Notes: generated from the sequence alone by a model not told the origin. Positions 16,156 to 24,638 are shown, counted from the stretch's first letter. The stretch is 38,465 nucleotides of DNA from Xylanimicrobium pachnodae JCM 13526 = NBRC 107786 (GCA_001592145.1 BCWJ01000024.1:1-38465); one strand, 5' to 3'. Translations and numbers: made by a program.

Positions 16156-17409
16156 TCAGAACGCCTCTAGCGAGTCTGGGATCGGCATCTCGAACGTCTT
16201 CATGGCGAAGTCCAGCGGGTGCGCCTGCGGCGCGCGGGACCGGCCTGTGGTGGGCGCCCCGATCTTGGCACGTGCGTACCCGCCGATGTCGAGGACCTGG
16301 TCCTTGATCCCTGGCCAGTGGTTCGTGCGACGGCATTGGTCCAGTTCACGGGTCGCTCGGGCCGCGTTGACCCGGCCTGCCTCGACCACGTCGGCAGGCA
16401 ACCGGTACACGGCGACCTGATGGGGGGCCTTGGACCCGACCACGATGAACGCGAAGTCCGGCATCATCTCCTCGCCGCGCAGCGCCTTGATCGACTCGGT
16501 GTAGTGCCCCGCCTGGACGTAGTACCCCAGGTCGATCGCGTGCCGGGCGAACGCTTCAGGGGATGGGTCCTCGGCGGTCTTCACGTCTACCAGGACGGTG
16601 CGCTTACCCTCGACGTAGTCGGGCAAGTAGTCGACGCGTCCGCGCTGGCCGATGCCGTCCTCGTTGTGCGTGTAGAACGACACCTCCGCATTGCCGGGCT
16701 GGTCGAGCAGGGCCCGCGCGGTGGGGTGCGCGTCCACGGCGGCCTTGATCGCGGCGATCCGCGCGGCCCGTTCGGCGGCCTTCGCCTCGCGCACGGCACG
16801 CCGGTCGGCCCGCTTCGCTTCAACCTCTGCGACCATCTGGTCGTACTTGGCGCGGACCACCGCCTCCTTACCCTGCGCCTCCGCGTTCGCCTTGAACGCC
16901 TTGGCCGCGGCCGAGCGGAAGTCGGTGAACTCGTCGGTGACGGCGTACCGATCCGGGTCAACCCCCTCCACCCCTTCGGTCGGGTCGATCTCCTCGACCG
17001 GCATCGGGGTGCCCAACAGCGCAGCGTGCACCTCGGAGCCGAACCCCATCGCCTTGGACTGCTCGCGTGGGTTCTCGGACTGCCACTTGAACAGGGCCGG
17101 GTTCGTGGCCAGGAACCGCTTCATGGTCGAGTACGACGCACGCGGGTCCTGGTGGTACCCGTCCTCTCCTTCTTCGGCCAGGTTCAAGACCAGCCCGTCG
17201 AAGTCCTGCGGGACCGGGACAGCCTTGCCGCGCGCGTCCGCAACGACGGCGTCCCCGTCCTGGTAGCGGTAGTACAGGCCGTTGATTTCGGCGGGCGGCT
17301 CATCAGGCGCGCCGGTCAGGTCGTATCCAGGCGCCGACCTGCCCTGTTCGGCGTACCGGCCCAAGGTGTCGTGCAGCGCCCCGTTGGTGTCAATCCGTCC
17401 GCTGCCCAT
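16156..17409 (-). CDS. GALHD-tagged PD-(D/E)XK nuclease, RecE/DUF3799-like (417 aa)
   Basis: Tag at about 5-31. The body matches the exonuclease VIII-type nuclease domain found in phage recombination modules: YSTMKRFL near 93-100, GSEVHAAL at 124-131, then after a charged coiled insertion (165-225) GRVDY with Asp260, VDVK with Asp275 and Lys277, and a YYVQAGHY block with Gln299. These are the expected metal-binding and QxxxY-type positions, so the enzyme looks active and would degrade linear DNA to make single strands. ATG at 17409 begins the tagged protein; a longer frame upstream crosses the CCGGACAAG element. It is the clearest enzyme carrying the tag. Confidence 0.87.
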   Translation of the reverse strand: MGSGRIDTNGALHDTLGRYAEQGRSAPGYDLTGAPDEPPAEINGLYYRYQDGDAVVADARGKAVPVPQDFDGLVLNLAEEGEDGYHQDPRASYSTMKRFLATNPALFKWQSENPREQSKAMGFGSEVHAALLGTPMPVEEIDPTEGVEGVDPDRYAVTDEFTDFRSAAAKAFKANAEAQGKEAVVRAKYDQMVAEVEAKRADRRAVREAKAAERAARIAAIKAAVDAHPTARALLDQPGNAEVSFYTHNEDGIGQRGRVDYLPDYVEGKRTVLVDVKTAEDPSPEAFARHAIDLGYYVQAGHYTESIKALRGEEMMPDFAFIVVGSKAPHQVAVYRLPADVVEAGRVNAARATRELDQCRRTNHWPGIKDQVLDIGGYARAKIGAPTTGRSRAPQAHPLDFAMKTFEMPIPDSLEAF

Positions 17410-17462
17410 GATCCGCGTGCTCCGTTCGCTGAGGGTGACCCGCAAGGTGGGGCCACCCTCTG

Positions 17463-17471
17463 CTTGTCCGG
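17463..17471 (-). promoter_or_regulatory. CCGGACAAG element, copy 7
   Basis: Exact copy between the stop at 17489 and the nuclease start at 17409, 53 nt before the ATG. Confidence 0.6.
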
Positions 17472-17488
17472 GGGCAGGACGGCACGGG

Positions 17489-18883
17489 TCACTCGAAGTG
17501 GACCAGCCCGTCGTTACCCACGGCGATGTCGTACGGGTGCGCCGGTGTCGCATCGGCGAGCGCGGCGAACGCCTCCGCGCGGGTCAGGGAACGCGCCGCG
17601 TCGTCACGCTCTGTTGCGGCCCGCTCGCGCAGCACCCGCAGCGCGGTGAGGGCTCCATGTGCCGTCTCGGCGGTGTGCCGTTGCGCATCACCCTTCGTCT
17701 CGAACACGTACTCGCGGTCCCCGATGTGCGCCACCCACACCCCGCCGGTGGGTTGCCGGGCGTCCATCTCGAACGTGACGTGCGCGCCGGTGGCCCGCTC
17801 CAGCGCATAGTCCGCAGCGACGAGCGCCGCACCCTTCTCCTGCCGGGTCGCCGCGGCGGCGGCCTGCTCGAACGTGTCGTACTTGCCGAAGTCGCGGATC
17901 GGCGGGCCGTCGTGCCCATCCGGCCACAGGTCGTGCGGGCTGCCGTGTCGTAGTAGCCCCCACCGCCCATCACGGTGCCGGGTCGCCTGCCAGTCACCTT
18001 CCTCGGACGAGGTGTACCGGGCGTTCTCGTTCACCTCACCGACGACGTTCTTGTCCGTCCACGCCAACGGCTGGTGCGCTGCCCGCACTGCGGCGGCGGC
18101 GTCGGTCAGAGCCCGACGCCGCTCGGTGGCCTCACGCTCGGCGGCCCCGTATGCGGGGTCCTCGGTCAGCCGGTCCTGGAACCCGGGCCCGTCCCCGTTG
18201 CGGGTGTGCCACCAGGTGCGCGCCAGGAGCCGGACCGGGTCGTCGTCGGGGTCGGTCGCCGCGCAGAACGCCGCCACCGTGTCCGCGTGCTGCGCCACCC
18301 ACTGCGTGAAGTCGGCCTCCACCACCGCCTTCGAGTCCGGGTCAAGGTCGGTCACGGACGGGGCGGCGTCCACGAGCACGGTGTCCCGGACCCGGTGGTC
18401 GGCGGCGTGCGCCGCGAAACCCTCCTCGGTGACCTCGTCGCCGCAGAACGAGCACCGCCCGCCAACGTCCTGCACGTCGGCGGCCTCCACCGGGCGTTCC
18501 ACCTCTCGGGGCTCCACGCCCGCCAGCGCGGTGCGCCACAACTCGGCGTGCGCCGCGGCCAGCGCGTCGGGGCCACCGACCGCTCGCTCGGCGGGGCCCG
18601 TCACGGACGGGCGCAGCAGGTTGCTCCACCACCCGTCGGACGGTTTGTCCGCGTCGGTGCAGCCCGCGTCGATGCACGGGTCGCACGTCTCGTGGTCGGT
18701 GCACCAGCAACCCGGGACCGGGTTGCCGTGCGGGCACGGCGTGGTTGCGGGGGCGGACAGGGATGACCCCGGTGGGGGAGTCGGCGGGACCGCCGCGAGG
18801 TCGTACCCGGCGGCGGCGTTCGCCTGGTCGGTGTACCGGCCCTTCTGGTCGTGCAGGGCGCCGTTGTGATCCACGGTCGGCAT
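17489..18883 (-). CDS. GALHD-tagged Cys-rich protein (464 aa)
   Basis: Tag at 3-29, a Pro/Ser linker, then at 50-75 the same Cys module as in the 11681-12709 protein: CPHG, VPGCWC, CDPCIDAGC. Further on lies a C2H2-like finger, CSFC then AAHAADH, near 145-165. The C-terminal half is alpha/beta with several Trp and Arg residues and no recognised catalytic motif. It is the downstream gene of the pair 20137 to 17489, with 6 nt between the two. Two Cys-based modules suggest nucleic-acid or protein binding; nothing more specific can be supported. Confidence 0.86.
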   Translation of the reverse strand: MPTVDHNGALHDQKGRYTDQANAAAGYDLAAVPPTPPPGSSLSAPATTPCPHGNPVPGCWCTDHETCDPCIDAGCTDADKPSDGWWSNLLRPSVTGPAERAVGGPDALAAAHAELWRTALAGVEPREVERPVEAADVQDVGGRCSFCGDEVTEEGFAAHAADHRVRDTVLVDAAPSVTDLDPDSKAVVEADFTQWVAQHADTVAAFCAATDPDDDPVRLLARTWWHTRNGDGPGFQDRLTEDPAYGAAEREATERRRALTDAAAAVRAAHQPLAWTDKNVVGEVNENARYTSSEEGDWQATRHRDGRWGLLRHGSPHDLWPDGHDGPPIRDFGKYDTFEQAAAAATRQEKGAALVAADYALERATGAHVTFEMDARQPTGGVWVAHIGDREYVFETKGDAQRHTAETAHGALTALRVLRERAATERDDAARSLTRAEAFAALADATPAHPYDIAVGNDGLVHFE

Positions 18884-18889
18884 GACAGG

Positions 18890-20137
18890 TCACTCCCCGC
18901 AGTTGTCGATGTAGGTGGCCAGGCGTCCAGCCCGGTCGAACGGGCCACCGTCCTGACCGCTGGTCCAGCCAAACTTGTCGAACACGGCAGACAGGGCGGC
19001 GTGCATCTCGTCCGCCCGAATCGCCTTACCCGCGGAGAACTCCGCGAGAGTCACCTCGTGCGAGAGGTTGAGCGGGGTTCCTGAGTTCTGTGAGGCTGAC
19101 ACCAACCATGAGGCCATCGCCTTCGCCTCGATCGCGGTGTACTCGCCCTCGACATCCCGGTCGGCGGTCACCGGGCGGGTGGAGCGGGCCAGGTCGGCGA
19201 TGGCGCCTTCGTGGGTGGTGGCGCGGGAGAAGAACGTGCCGTGCGCGTTGCGGTAGGCGAACAGTTCACCGTCCCGCTTGCCGCCCTTGCCGTCCACCGT
19301 CAAGGGGGAAGCGCCCGGCAGGTAGACGGTACCGACGGTCTCGAAGCCGTACCCGTCACGGAACGTCTTGACCGACGCTTCGCCCAACCCGGTGTTGAAC
19401 ACCATCAGTTCGCGCCCGTCGGCGGCCCCGAAGACGGGAACCAGTTGTTTGTCGCGCATCCGATCCGCCCGGGACCCGCCACGTCGGGCCTCGGATGCGG
19501 TGATGTCGTCGCCGTGCTCGTCGTGGAACCTCGCGTCGCCCGGGATCGTCTCGTCCTCGGCGATCTCGGCAAGCGTGTACGCGCGAAACGGTGCACTGAA
19601 CCGTGCCGGGTGCGCCTCATGGTGAGCGGCCAGAGCCGCTTGCACCCGTGCTCGCGACTCGTCGGTCAGGGCGGGTTCACCGGACGCCTCGTACACCTTC
19701 TCGGCTGCCGCTTCGGCTCGCGCCTCGGCCAGCGGGTCAGGGTCTCGCCAGCAGTTCTGTGAGTTGTGGAAGTCGTCGTACTCCGGGGTGCCCGGACGCG
19801 CTCCGCAGTTGCTGCATGGCTCGTCCTCGTCCTGGCACTGCTCGCACAACGCCGCGTACTCCCGTCCCGCGATCCGCTCTGTGCGCTCCACGCCGCACGA
19901 CTCGCACCACGGGGCGTCGTCGTCGAATGCCTCCGCGTCCGAGGCGGTCGTGGCCGCCAGTCCGTGCACCGGGCAGTCGGCGCGGCGGCCCATCCCGCCC
20001 GCCGCGCAGGTGCAACCGTCGTCGGCGGGATTCCACCGGGGGAGAGCGCCCAGGTCGTACGCGGCGGACGCCCCGCCCTGCTCGGTGTACCTGCCCTGGC
20101 CGTCGTGCAGGGCGCCGTTGTCGTCGATGGTGGGCAT
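18890..20137 (-). CDS. GALHD-tagged zinc-ribbon protein (415 aa)
   Basis: Tag at 3-29, with AYDL instead of GYDL. A Cys-rich region follows: CTC and CPVHG at 42-59, CESC 78-81, CEQC 98-101 and CSNC 108-111, consistent with two or three zinc sites. From about 130 the chain is helical and acidic. The C-terminal half contains a possible beta-rich segment near the stretch RELMVFNTGLGEASVKTF. No enzyme motif recognised. ATG at 20137 has AGGAG upstream. It is the first gene of a two-gene tagged operon. Confidence 0.86.
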   Translation of the reverse strand: MPTIDDNGALHDGQGRYTEQGGASAAYDLGALPRWNPADDGCTCAAGGMGRRADCPVHGLAATTASDAEAFDDDAPWCESCGVERTERIAGREYAALCEQCQDEDEPCSNCGARPGTPEYDDFHNSQNCWRDPDPLAEARAEAAAEKVYEASGEPALTDESRARVQAALAAHHEAHPARFSAPFRAYTLAEIAEDETIPGDARFHDEHGDDITASEARRGGSRADRMRDKQLVPVFGAADGRELMVFNTGLGEASVKTFRDGYGFETVGTVYLPGASPLTVDGKGGKRDGELFAYRNAHGTFFSRATTHEGAIADLARSTRPVTADRDVEGEYTAIEAKAMASWLVSASQNSGTPLNLSHEVTLAEFSAGKAIRADEMHAALSAVFDKFGWTSGQDGGPFDRAGRLATYIDNCGE

Positions 20138-20152
20138 GAGGGTGACTCCTAG

Positions 20153-20194
20153 CGGACAGGCGGGTAGCGGACGGGTCCCACCTGCTCTTGTCCG
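20153..20194 (-). other. Inverted repeat using the CCGGACAAG element
   Basis: In the leader of the 20137 gene, CGGACA (20194-20189) can pair with TGTCCG (20158-20153), which lies just before the AGGAG ribosome-binding site. This resembles the arrangement at 3191-3230. Confidence 0.3.
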
Positions 20195-20195
20195 G
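20187..20195 (-). promoter_or_regulatory. CCGGACAAG element, copy 8
   Basis: Exact copy, 11 nt after the stop at 20207 and 49 nt before the ATG at 20137. Confidence 0.6.
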
Positions 20196-20206
20196 CGCGC
20201 ACGCGG

Positions 20207-20893
20207 TTACTCGCCGTCGGTGGCGATCCGTGCCGCGCGGGCCAGTGTCTCGTCGTCCACCGGGACTCCGGCGCCGTTGACCAGGCCGAAGATTTCGGCT
20301 TCCTCCGCGATGGTGGGCACCTTCGCCTCCGCGACCGGGATCAGGCAGTGGTTCGACAGCAGTCGCCGTCCCGCCTTGGTCAACTCGTGTACGTACACGT
20401 AAGGCCCGTCGTCGGTGTCGTGGGTGGTGTGCAGGTACTGCGACTCGAACCAGGTGGCGGGCAGGTCCAGGTCACCGTCCAGCCATGCGAACCCGGCCTC
20501 GATGCGCTGCTTGCCGTCGATGACCGCGTACGGCTCGATCGAGCGGGACTCCACCGCGGACATGCGGTCATTGATGATGATCGCCGGGACGGGCAGCCCG
20601 AGCATGAACGAGCGGAACAGGTTGCGGCGCTGGTCCTGGTCCCACACCGTGCCGCGCTGGTAGGGCGGGTCGAGTTCGAGCATGCCTTCCTGGCGCAGCA
20701 TCGCGAAGTGGTCCAGGAACGCGCGGGCGGACGGCTGCATCGACCGGCGCGCCAGCGGGGCCGCCGCCTGCAACGTGACGGCTTCGCTGCGGGTCTCCGC
20801 TGCGCCCAGGTCATACCCGGCGGACGCCCGGCCTTGTTCGGCGTACCGGCCTTGGCGGTCGTGCAGGGCGCCGTGGTCGTCGATGGTCGGCAT
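20207..20893 (-). CDS. GALHD-tagged DUF262 (ParB/GmrSD-N-like) protein (228 aa)
   Basis: Tag at 3-29. The body is a compact DUF262 domain: PPYQRGTVW at 76-84, a LFRSFMLGLPVPAIII helix-strand at 92-107, and the hallmark DGKQR at 126-130. DUF262 is the ParB-nuclease-related domain found alone or fused in GmrS-type defence proteins, and it hydrolyses nucleotides in characterised members. This protein stops soon after the core, without the HNH nuclease half of GmrSD, so it may be a regulatory or decoy version. ATG at 20893 shares its last base with the stop codon of the gene before it. An upstream ATG four codons earlier is less likely. Confidence 0.87.
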   Translation of the reverse strand: MPTIDDHGALHDRQGRYAEQGRASAGYDLGAAETRSEAVTLQAAAPLARRSMQPSARAFLDHFAMLRQEGMLELDPPYQRGTVWDQDQRRNLFRSFMLGLPVPAIIINDRMSAVESRSIEPYAVIDGKQRIEAGFAWLDGDLDLPATWFESQYLHTTHDTDDGPYVYVHELTKAGRRLLSNHCLIPVAEAKVPTIAEEAEIFGLVNGAGVPVDDETLARAARIATDGE

Positions 20894-22161
20894 CAGTCCC
20901 ACCACAGGTGGACAGCGGGACGGCCCTGCGTCTCGGTCATGGACACCTCGACGGCCAGGCCTGCGTCACCGTCAACCAACTTGCCCGCCTTGACGCCCCG
21001 CAACGCCTCCGCGGTCACGTCCCGCAGCGCGGCCTCCGCGATGTCGTGCTGCTTGTCCAGCGCCTCGGTCGCGGTGCGGGTGTACTCCGACTCCGCCCGG
21101 TTCCACTGCTGCCACTGGGTGACTCGCCACTTCTTCGCTGCGGCGGTGATCCCGTCCTCCCACGCGGACGGCGGTTCGGGGTGGCTGGCCCGGAACGCCG
21201 CACGCGCCTTGTCCGCGGCGTCCACGCGCATCTGGTTGGCGTGCTCCACGTCCTCGACGGCGGCACGCACCGCGGCGGTGCCCCGGTCGCCGAGTTCGAT
21301 GGTCACCCCGTCGAACGTGACCCGTTCGTCCTCGCGTCCGGGGCCGACCACGTACCCGGTGGGGCGGATCTTCCCGCCGCTCTTCGCGGCCAGGGCCACG
21401 ATGGTGCCGGTGGTCGGGGCGTCCCCGTGCCGGTCCCGCTTCGCGCCTGCCCCCAACAGGTCGGCCACCTTCGCTTGCGTGTACGGGGACAGCCCGCCGA
21501 ACCGCAGCACACTGCCGCCCACGGAGCGCTGACCAGTAGGTGTGGTGTCCCGGACGTACTGCGCGTAGTCGGAGACCTGGTGTTCCGGCATGTCGGCCGC
21601 GATGTCCCGGATCACGTCCGCCGTCCACCCGTGCGGTTGCCCGTCGAAGTTGTGGACCGGACCGGTGTACGCGGCGGCGTCTGCCCGGAACGCCTCCTCC
21701 AACTCGGCGGGCATCGCGGCGCGCACCTCGTCCCGGGCGGCGTTCGCCTGCGTGACCACCTGGGCCAACGCGCCGGGCCCGTCCCGGTGGGCCAGGATCG
21801 CCGCGGCGACCTGATCCTTATCAAGTGGGTCCCCGAAGGTGCCCGGCACCGCGGCGGTGAACTCCTGCCCGCCCCACTGACCTCTCACCGTGAGCCCGTC
21901 CGGGGCCGGTTCGACGATCACGTAGACGTGCCCGAGTGCCTTGACGCGGCGTCCGCCGACGGACAGCCCACCGGTGGACGAGACATAGTCCCCGAACCCG
22001 TCCGCCAGGTCCTGCACGGTGACCGCCTGGCCGTTGATGGTGTCCCCGCCGCTGTTGGTGGCCGACCCCGGCGTGGTCAGGTCGTATCCTGCGGCTGGCT
22101 GGTTCTGGTTGGCGTACTGGCCCAGGTTGTCGTGCAGGGCGCCGTGCGTGTCGACCTTCAT
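20893..22161 (-). CDS. GALHD-tagged protein with a domain shared with the 36594 gene (422 aa)
   Basis: Tag at 2-28 with a Gly/Ser/Thr linker. A domain at about 213-290 has GDAPTTGTIVALA, then GKIRPTGYVVGPGREDERV, and strongly resembles the C-terminal region of the tagged KTSC protein at 36594-38327 (GDSPKVATLLAAA, then GYIVGPDRSDERV). The family is not one I know; the pattern is GKxxxxGYxVGPxRxDERVxxDxV. The C-terminus is helical and charged. ATG at 22161 starts directly at the tag. First gene of the pair 22161 to 20207, with one-base overlap. Confidence 0.86.
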   Translation of the reverse strand: MKVDTHGALHDNLGQYANQNQPAAGYDLTTPGSATNSGGDTINGQAVTVQDLADGFGDYVSSTGGLSVGGRRVKALGHVYVIVEPAPDGLTVRGQWGGQEFTAAVPGTFGDPLDKDQVAAAILAHRDGPGALAQVVTQANAARDEVRAAMPAELEEAFRADAAAYTGPVHNFDGQPHGWTADVIRDIAADMPEHQVSDYAQYVRDTTPTGQRSVGGSVLRFGGLSPYTQAKVADLLGAGAKRDRHGDAPTTGTIVALAAKSGGKIRPTGYVVGPGREDERVTFDGVTIELGDRGTAAVRAAVEDVEHANQMRVDAADKARAAFRASHPEPPSAWEDGITAAAKKWRVTQWQQWNRAESEYTRTATEALDKQHDIAEAALRDVTAEALRGVKAGKLVDGDAGLAVEVSMTETQGRPAVHLWWD

Positions 22162-22200
22162 GCTGCTGATCCCGTTCGTGAGCGTGAGTGCTGCGGTGTA

Positions 22201-22209
22201 CTTGTCCGG
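22201..22209 (-). promoter_or_regulatory. CCGGACAAG element, copy 9
   Basis: Exact copy, 4 nt after the stop of the 22214 gene and 39 nt before the ATG at 22161. Confidence 0.6.
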
Positions 22210-22213
22210 GTGG

Positions 22214-22537
22214 CTACGGGCCGCTGAGCGCGGCGGCGACCGCCTGGCGGGCGTGCGGCACAATGCAGCAGCCGATCGCCAGGTCGATGAAGACGACGTC
22301 CCCTTCCAGGCCGAGCAGCGGCACCCCGTCCCGTGCGACCTGCAACCGGCCCCGGTCGGTGAGGGTGACGACGGGTTTGCCGCGCAACGGGCGGTCGGTG
22401 ATGCGAGGCGTGTGCGGGGAGTGATCGATGCGCAGGGCGGGGCGCCCTCCTGCCTCGATCACCGTCCAGGACACCGCGGTGTTGGCAAGGCACCCGGACG
22501 ACAGGGTGCGGGCGATCTGGTCGAGGTCGACGCTCAC
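22214..22537 (-). CDS. Small protein of unknown function (107 aa)
   Basis: The GTG start at 22537 is preceded by AGGAC and overlaps the stop of the upstream gene by 4 nt (22534-22537). The protein is mostly beta-rich, with a middle LTDRGRLQVARDG turn and a hydrophobic C-terminal stretch (VVFIDLAIGCCIV). No known domain is recognised and there is no tag, although it begins MSVD. It is one of the few untagged genes with a CCGGACAAG element in front. Confidence 0.75.
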   Translation of the reverse strand: MSVDLDQIARTLSSGCLANTAVSWTVIEAGGRPALRIDHSPHTPRITDRPLRGKPVVTLTDRGRLQVARDGVPLLGLEGDVVFIDLAIGCCIVPHARQAVAAALSGP

Positions 22538-23673
22538 GGTGTCCTCTTGTCCGGTACGGACCCGCCCCGCTCTTCGGTGGGGGCACCGGCAAGGGACACG
22601 GCGGGCGGCACGTCACGCCATGCGGGGGTCAGCGCCGCGGTGGTGCCCGCCAACCACTTGTTCTGGGTCTTGTCCAAGGCGGTGCCGCGCCCGAAGTACG
22701 GCTTCTCGGTGAGCAGGTATTCCCGGTCTGGGACCACGGTGCCGCGCCCCTTGACCCACCCGGTGATCGTGATCTCCCCGCCCTGGTCCGCCTCGACCCG
22801 CAGCACGGTCAGGTTGTACGCGGCCCCCAGCGCGGTGACGTCGTCGGGTTGTTCGTCGGGTAGCGGGACCAGGTTCTTGTCGGTGCGGGTGGTGATCGGG
22901 CCGAGCGCCACGAAACTGCCGTTGCCAATAGCGCGGACCCGCATGACCGACCCGTCCATCTGAGCGCGGCGGCGCCCTACCAGGTCGAACCGGGTGGCGG
23001 CGTCCCACCACGTCATCAGGTTGGACGCGTTCCGCATCCCGTAGATGTCCCCGGTCAGGGACCGGCCCCCGGTCAGGTACTTGAGCGTCTCGTACTCGAA
23101 GTCGTGTGCGCTCAGGTCCCCGCCTGTGAAGTAGCCGTCGAACCAGCGGTGCTTGACCGCCGTCTTGAACAACGTCATCGTCAACTGCGGCAGGGACGGG
23201 GCGGTCACCCCGAACGCGTGCGCCCAGCCTTCGACGGTGCTGGTGTCCGTGCCGCGCGGGGCGTAGTACTTGCGGTCCAAGGCGCGCGCGACGACGTTGA
23301 CGTAGAAGTTGATCGGCAGCCGCAACGACAGCGCCACTGCTTGAGCGACACGTGGGGCGGCGCTGGCGGACGCGGTAATCAGGTCGCCCGCGGTGTCCTC
23401 GTCGGGCAGCACGATGCGCGCCGTCTGGACCTGGGACCCGAAGATCGCGTTGTCCATCAGGGCGAGGGTGGACCTACCCAACTTGGTCGCCGACACCTTG
23501 TTTCCGCGCGGGTCGAAGGAGGTCACGTCCAGTCCTGCGGACGACGACGTGACCACGAGGTGGTTGACGGCGTGCGCCGCGCTGATCGCGCCGGGCCGGG
23601 CCAGCCGGGCCACCGGGCGTCCCTTGCTGGTGGCCTGCTCGATCTTGCCTGCGTCGTATTCGCTGGGGCGCAC
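22534..23673 (-). CDS. Protein of unknown function (379 aa)
   Basis: GTG start at 23673 with GAGGA upstream. The chain is mixed alpha/beta and basic, with segments such as VARALDRKYYAPRG, HRWFDGYF and GRRRAQMDGSVMRVRAIGNG, and a C-terminal tail rich in Pro, Glu and Gly. No family recognised, no tag, no Cys pairs. Its last codons contain CCGGACAAG copy 10. A CACATG box lies upstream at 23705 with a weaker partner. The next gene (22214) overlaps its stop and is likely coupled. Confidence 0.8.
   Translation of the reverse strand: MRPSEYDAGKIEQATSKGRPVARLARPGAISAAHAVNHLVVTSSSAGLDVTSFDPRGNKVSATKLGRSTLALMDNAIFGSQVQTARIVLPDEDTAGDLITASASAAPRVAQAVALSLRLPINFYVNVVARALDRKYYAPRGTDTSTVEGWAHAFGVTAPSLPQLTMTLFKTAVKHRWFDGYFTGGDLSAHDFEYETLKYLTGGRSLTGDIYGMRNASNLMTWWDAATRFDLVGRRRAQMDGSVMRVRAIGNGSFVALGPITTRTDKNLVPLPDEQPDDVTALGAAYNLTVLRVEADQGGEITITGWVKGRGTVVPDREYLLTEKPYFGRGTALDKTQNKWLAGTTAALTPAWRDVPPAVSLAGAPTEERGGSVPDKRTP
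22546..22554 (-). promoter_or_regulatory. CCGGACAAG element, copy 10
   Basis: Exact copy within the last codons of the 22534-23673 gene, 8 nt before the GTG start at 22537. It is the only copy inside a coding sequence. Confidence 0.5.
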
Positions 23674-23704
23674 CGGGTCCTCGTCTCGTCGGGGGTCTAC
23701 CGGT

Positions 23705-23732
23705 CATGTGGGACGGGGCGGGGATCTGCTTC
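23705..23732 (-). promoter_or_regulatory. Weak GGACCA-like-N16-CACATG promoter
   Basis: CACATG (23710-23705) followed by ACCGGT. The box 16 bp upstream is GAAGCA, 4 of 6 matching. The 23673 gene starts about 30 nt downstream. Confidence 0.4.
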
Positions 23733-23754
23733 GCCGCAGGAAACGTTGCGCTCG

Positions 23755-23763
23755 CCGGACAAG
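23755..23763 (+). promoter_or_regulatory. CCGGACAAG element, copy 11
   Basis: Exact copy on the plus strand, 8 nt before the ATG at 23772. The following TAGCAGGC then ATG closely matches copy 3. This plus-strand copy before a plus-strand tagged gene shows that the element keeps its orientation relative to the gene. Confidence 0.62.
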
Positions 23764-23771
23764 TAGCAGGC

Positions 23772-24347
23772 ATGACGAAGATCGATGGCCACGGCGCCCT
23801 TCACGACACAGCAGGCCGGTACGCGGGACAGGGTCGCGGGTCCCCCTCCTATGACCTGGATCTGGTGGACCCGGACCCCGCCGCGTTAGACCGGATGCGC
23901 CATCGAGCGGCGGGCAAAATCGCGTACGTGCGCCGGTTGCGCGAACGGGCGGAAGGTGAAGGCAGGGTCGTGACCGACGCAGACGTTCCGCCGCAGATCA
24001 CGGCGCAGGACGACCCATACGAGCCGCCTCGTCCGTTCGTGCGCAACGACCGGCTCGACATCGGCTTGCACATGCGCGACCAGATGGCTGCGAAAGGGTT
24101 CAGTCCCCAGCAGATCAACGCGGCGCTCAAGACGCCGTACAAGATCACCCCGGTGATCGGGAGGCACAAGCAATGGCGGTTCTGCGGCGAGGGTGCCGAC
24201 GGGCTTCAAGGCGTGGCAGTGGTGGTTGACTTCTCCGGGGGGAAGCCGCGGACGCGCACCTGTTACCTGGACGGGGTGCGTACCGCGTTGCGTCCCGATC
24301 AGATGAACGACCCGCGAGCGTTGGGCTCGAATCGCGTCCTGCGTTAA
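23772..24347 (+). CDS. GALHD-tagged protein, unknown (191 aa)
   Basis: ATG at 23772 opens directly at the tag (2-28, ending SYDL). The body is basic and helical at first, with Arg-rich stretches (MRHRAAGKIAYVRRLRER), then a small alpha/beta part containing KQWRFCGEGADGLQGVAVVVDF. That last segment resembles the core of small phage/plasmid proteins with a beta-rich C-terminus, but I cannot name a family. It converges with the 49-codon gene on the other strand, and the two stop codons overlap by 4 nt. Confidence 0.85.
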   Translation: MTKIDGHGALHDTAGRYAGQGRGSPSYDLDLVDPDPAALDRMRHRAAGKIAYVRRLRERAEGEGRVVTDADVPPQITAQDDPYEPPRPFVRNDRLDIGLHMRDQMAAKGFSPQQINAALKTPYKITPVIGRHKQWRFCGEGADGLQGVAVVVDFSGGKPRTRTCYLDGVRTALRPDQMNDPRALGSNRVLR

Positions 24348-24493
24348 GGGATCACCGTCTCGACCCGGCCCGGGTCGATAGCGTCCGCCAACTCTGCCGC
24401 GCATTCGTCGAGGGTGTTGGCAACGTCATACGCCCCGACTTCTCGTGCCGTTTCGGCACCTTCGGTCCACCGGCGTACGAGATCCTTGAGCAT
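24344..24493 (-). CDS. Small acidic protein, unknown (49 aa)
   Basis: ATG at 24493 has AGGGAG just upstream and is preceded by a perfect GGACCA-16 bp-CATATG pair at 24553-24580. The product is a short, mostly helical acidic protein with one Cys, rich in Glu, Ala and Asp. Its stop overlaps that of the convergent tagged gene by 4 nt. Support comes from the promoter, the ribosome-binding site and the lack of any other explanation for this gap. No function can be inferred. Confidence 0.7.
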   Translation of the reverse strand: MLKDLVRRWTEGAETAREVGAYDVANTLDECAAELADAIDPGRVETVIP

Positions 24494-24552
24494 GCGTTTC
24501 TCCCTTTGTCTGGGCTCGATCATAGGTCACGCCACACGATTCTGTTTACTGT

Positions 24553-24580
24553 CATATGGGATGGGCGATTGACCTGGTCC
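24553..24580 (-). promoter_or_regulatory. Promoter-like GGACCA-N16-CATATG
   Basis: GGACCA (24580-24575), 16 bp, CATATG (24558-24553), then ACAGTA. The spacer sequence is nearly identical to that at 34441. It drives the 49-codon gene with a leader of roughly 50 nt. Confidence 0.68.
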
Positions 24581-24638
24581 AACACCAGGCGGGTGAGTAC
24601 CAGATCGGCCCATCTCCGTACCTGTCCGCGCCGTTTCG

